Shown piece by piece: positions 6,276 through 6,687 of a stretch of DNA of 6,687 bases. The translations under genes were made by a program, and so were the position numbers. Origin of the DNA: Burkholderiales bacterium. GTDB lineage: Bacteria > Pseudomonadota > Gammaproteobacteria > Burkholderiales > Burkholderiaceae. The notes under the pieces were generated by a model. The model was not told the origin of the DNA. It did not search any database and worked only from the letters and a program-made list of their open reading frames with translations. The number at the start of each line of letters is the position of its first letter. The first letter of the stretch is position 1. The DNA is taken from the NCBI GenBank assembly GCA_903643055.1, contig CAHJWV010000646.1, forward strand, positions 1 to 6,687, given 5' to 3'.

Positions 6276-6687
6276 ATGACCATGAGTCCCTCATCCTCGA
6301 CGTCCCGCGGTGCCGCTGTGCGTGCGACTGACGTAGCGGCTGCCGCCTGGGCCCTGATTTCCGGGCTGGGTACGCAGGCCCGCTTGCGCCTCACAGGGCG
6401 GGATTGGGTTTTCAACAGTGGCGGCCGAGGCGATGGCCCGCCTGACCTGGACGAGTTGTGGCGCGATTTCAATCGCAAGCTCAGTGGCATGTTCGGCGGC
6501 AAGGGCGGTGGCCAACGGCCGAATGGTCCCGGCAACAGCGGTGGGCCTAACTTCCAACCCGACATGAGGAATGCCGGCATCGGCGTGAGTCTGATTGCCG
6601 GTGTGATCGTGTTGATCTGGGCCGGGAGTGGCTTCTTCATCGTGCAGGAAGGGCAGCAGGCGGTGATCACCACCTTCGGCAAGTTCA
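6276..6687 (+). CDS. hflK: 5' part of hflK, FtsH protease regulator subunit HflK (runs off window)
   Basis: An open frame from ATG 6276 to the window end (137 codons plus one base, no stop). The body matches HflK: a Gly-rich soluble stretch with GDGPPDLDELWRDFNRKLSG (52-71), a Gly/Pro/Asn linker, one membrane segment at about 101-121 (GIGVSLIAGVIVLIWAGSGFF), then FIVQEGQQAVITTFGKF, the start of the SPFH/band-7 domain. HflK with HflC forms an inner-membrane complex around FtsH and modulates its proteolysis. The start is uncertain: ATG 6276 and ATG 6282 have no Shine-Dalgarno and give about 36-38 residues unlike the HflK N-termini I know. TTG 6384 (residue 37, preceded by GCAGG) would give the more usual short leader before GPPDLDELW. 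hflC is expected just downstream. Confidence 0.9.
   Translation, partial: MTMSPSSSTSRGAAVRATDVAAAAWALISGLGTQARLRLTGRDWVFNSGGRGDGPPDLDELWRDFNRKLSGMFGGKGGGQRPNGPGNSGGPNFQPDMRNAGIGVSLIAGVIVLIWAGSGFFIVQEGQQAVITTFGKF

Noticed and set aside
6269..6682. Minus-strand open frame of 137 codons at the window end
   Set aside because: The + strand frame over the same bases encodes the clear HflK N-terminal region with its membrane segment, so the antisense frame is a shadow.
1..6687. Search for CRISPR arrays, IS ends, att sites, tRNA genes, and defence or toxin modules
   Set aside because: No spaced direct repeats, transposase-like proteins, cloverleaf-type sequence or unusual composition were seen. The window is filled by conserved core genes.

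Overview
The window is a GC-rich, densely packed, single-direction block of core genes. The gene order and protein sequences point to a betaproteobacterium of the order Burkholderiales. The genus cannot be fixed from sequence reading alone. Order on the + strand: tail of ispG, hisS, a YfgM-like membrane-anchored TPR protein, bamB, der (engA), hfq, hflX and the start of hflK. From general knowledge, this order is a conserved betaproteobacterial arrangement. In E. coli, by contrast, hfq-hflX-hflK sits behind miaA.

Layout. Positions 1-72 are the last codons of ispG. An 80-base gap (73-152) holds two small hairpins, the second followed by a T-rich run, directly before hisS. hisS (153-1475), the yfgM-like gene (1505-2188), bamB (2185-3318, 4-base ATGA overlap) and der (3335-4669) are separated by fewer than 30 bases and look co-transcribed. 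An 83-base gap (4670-4752) precedes hfq (4753-4995, GTG start with a clear ribosome binding site) and is the likeliest place for an internal promoter. hflX (5030-6268, TTG start) and a 5' fragment of hflK (6276 to the window edge) follow closely. The hflK frame has no stop inside the window. No gap exceeds 300 bases.

Functional themes. hisS charges tRNA-His. YfgM-like and BamB act on exported and outer-membrane proteins. Der and HflX are ribosome-associated GTPases (large-subunit assembly and stalled-ribosome splitting). Hfq is the sRNA chaperone. HflK, with HflC just outside the window, would form the membrane complex that restrains the FtsH protease. The block thus combines translation, envelope biogenesis and stress quality control.

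I found no mobile element, CRISPR array, tRNA or rRNA, toxin-antitoxin or defence module, and no sign of an undescribed system. The second-look items are mostly at gene boundaries: the hisS leader hairpins, the der-hfq gap, the TTG start and hairpins of hflX, and the hflK start. A few residue-level departures from E. coli in BamB, Hfq, Der and HflX are also noted.
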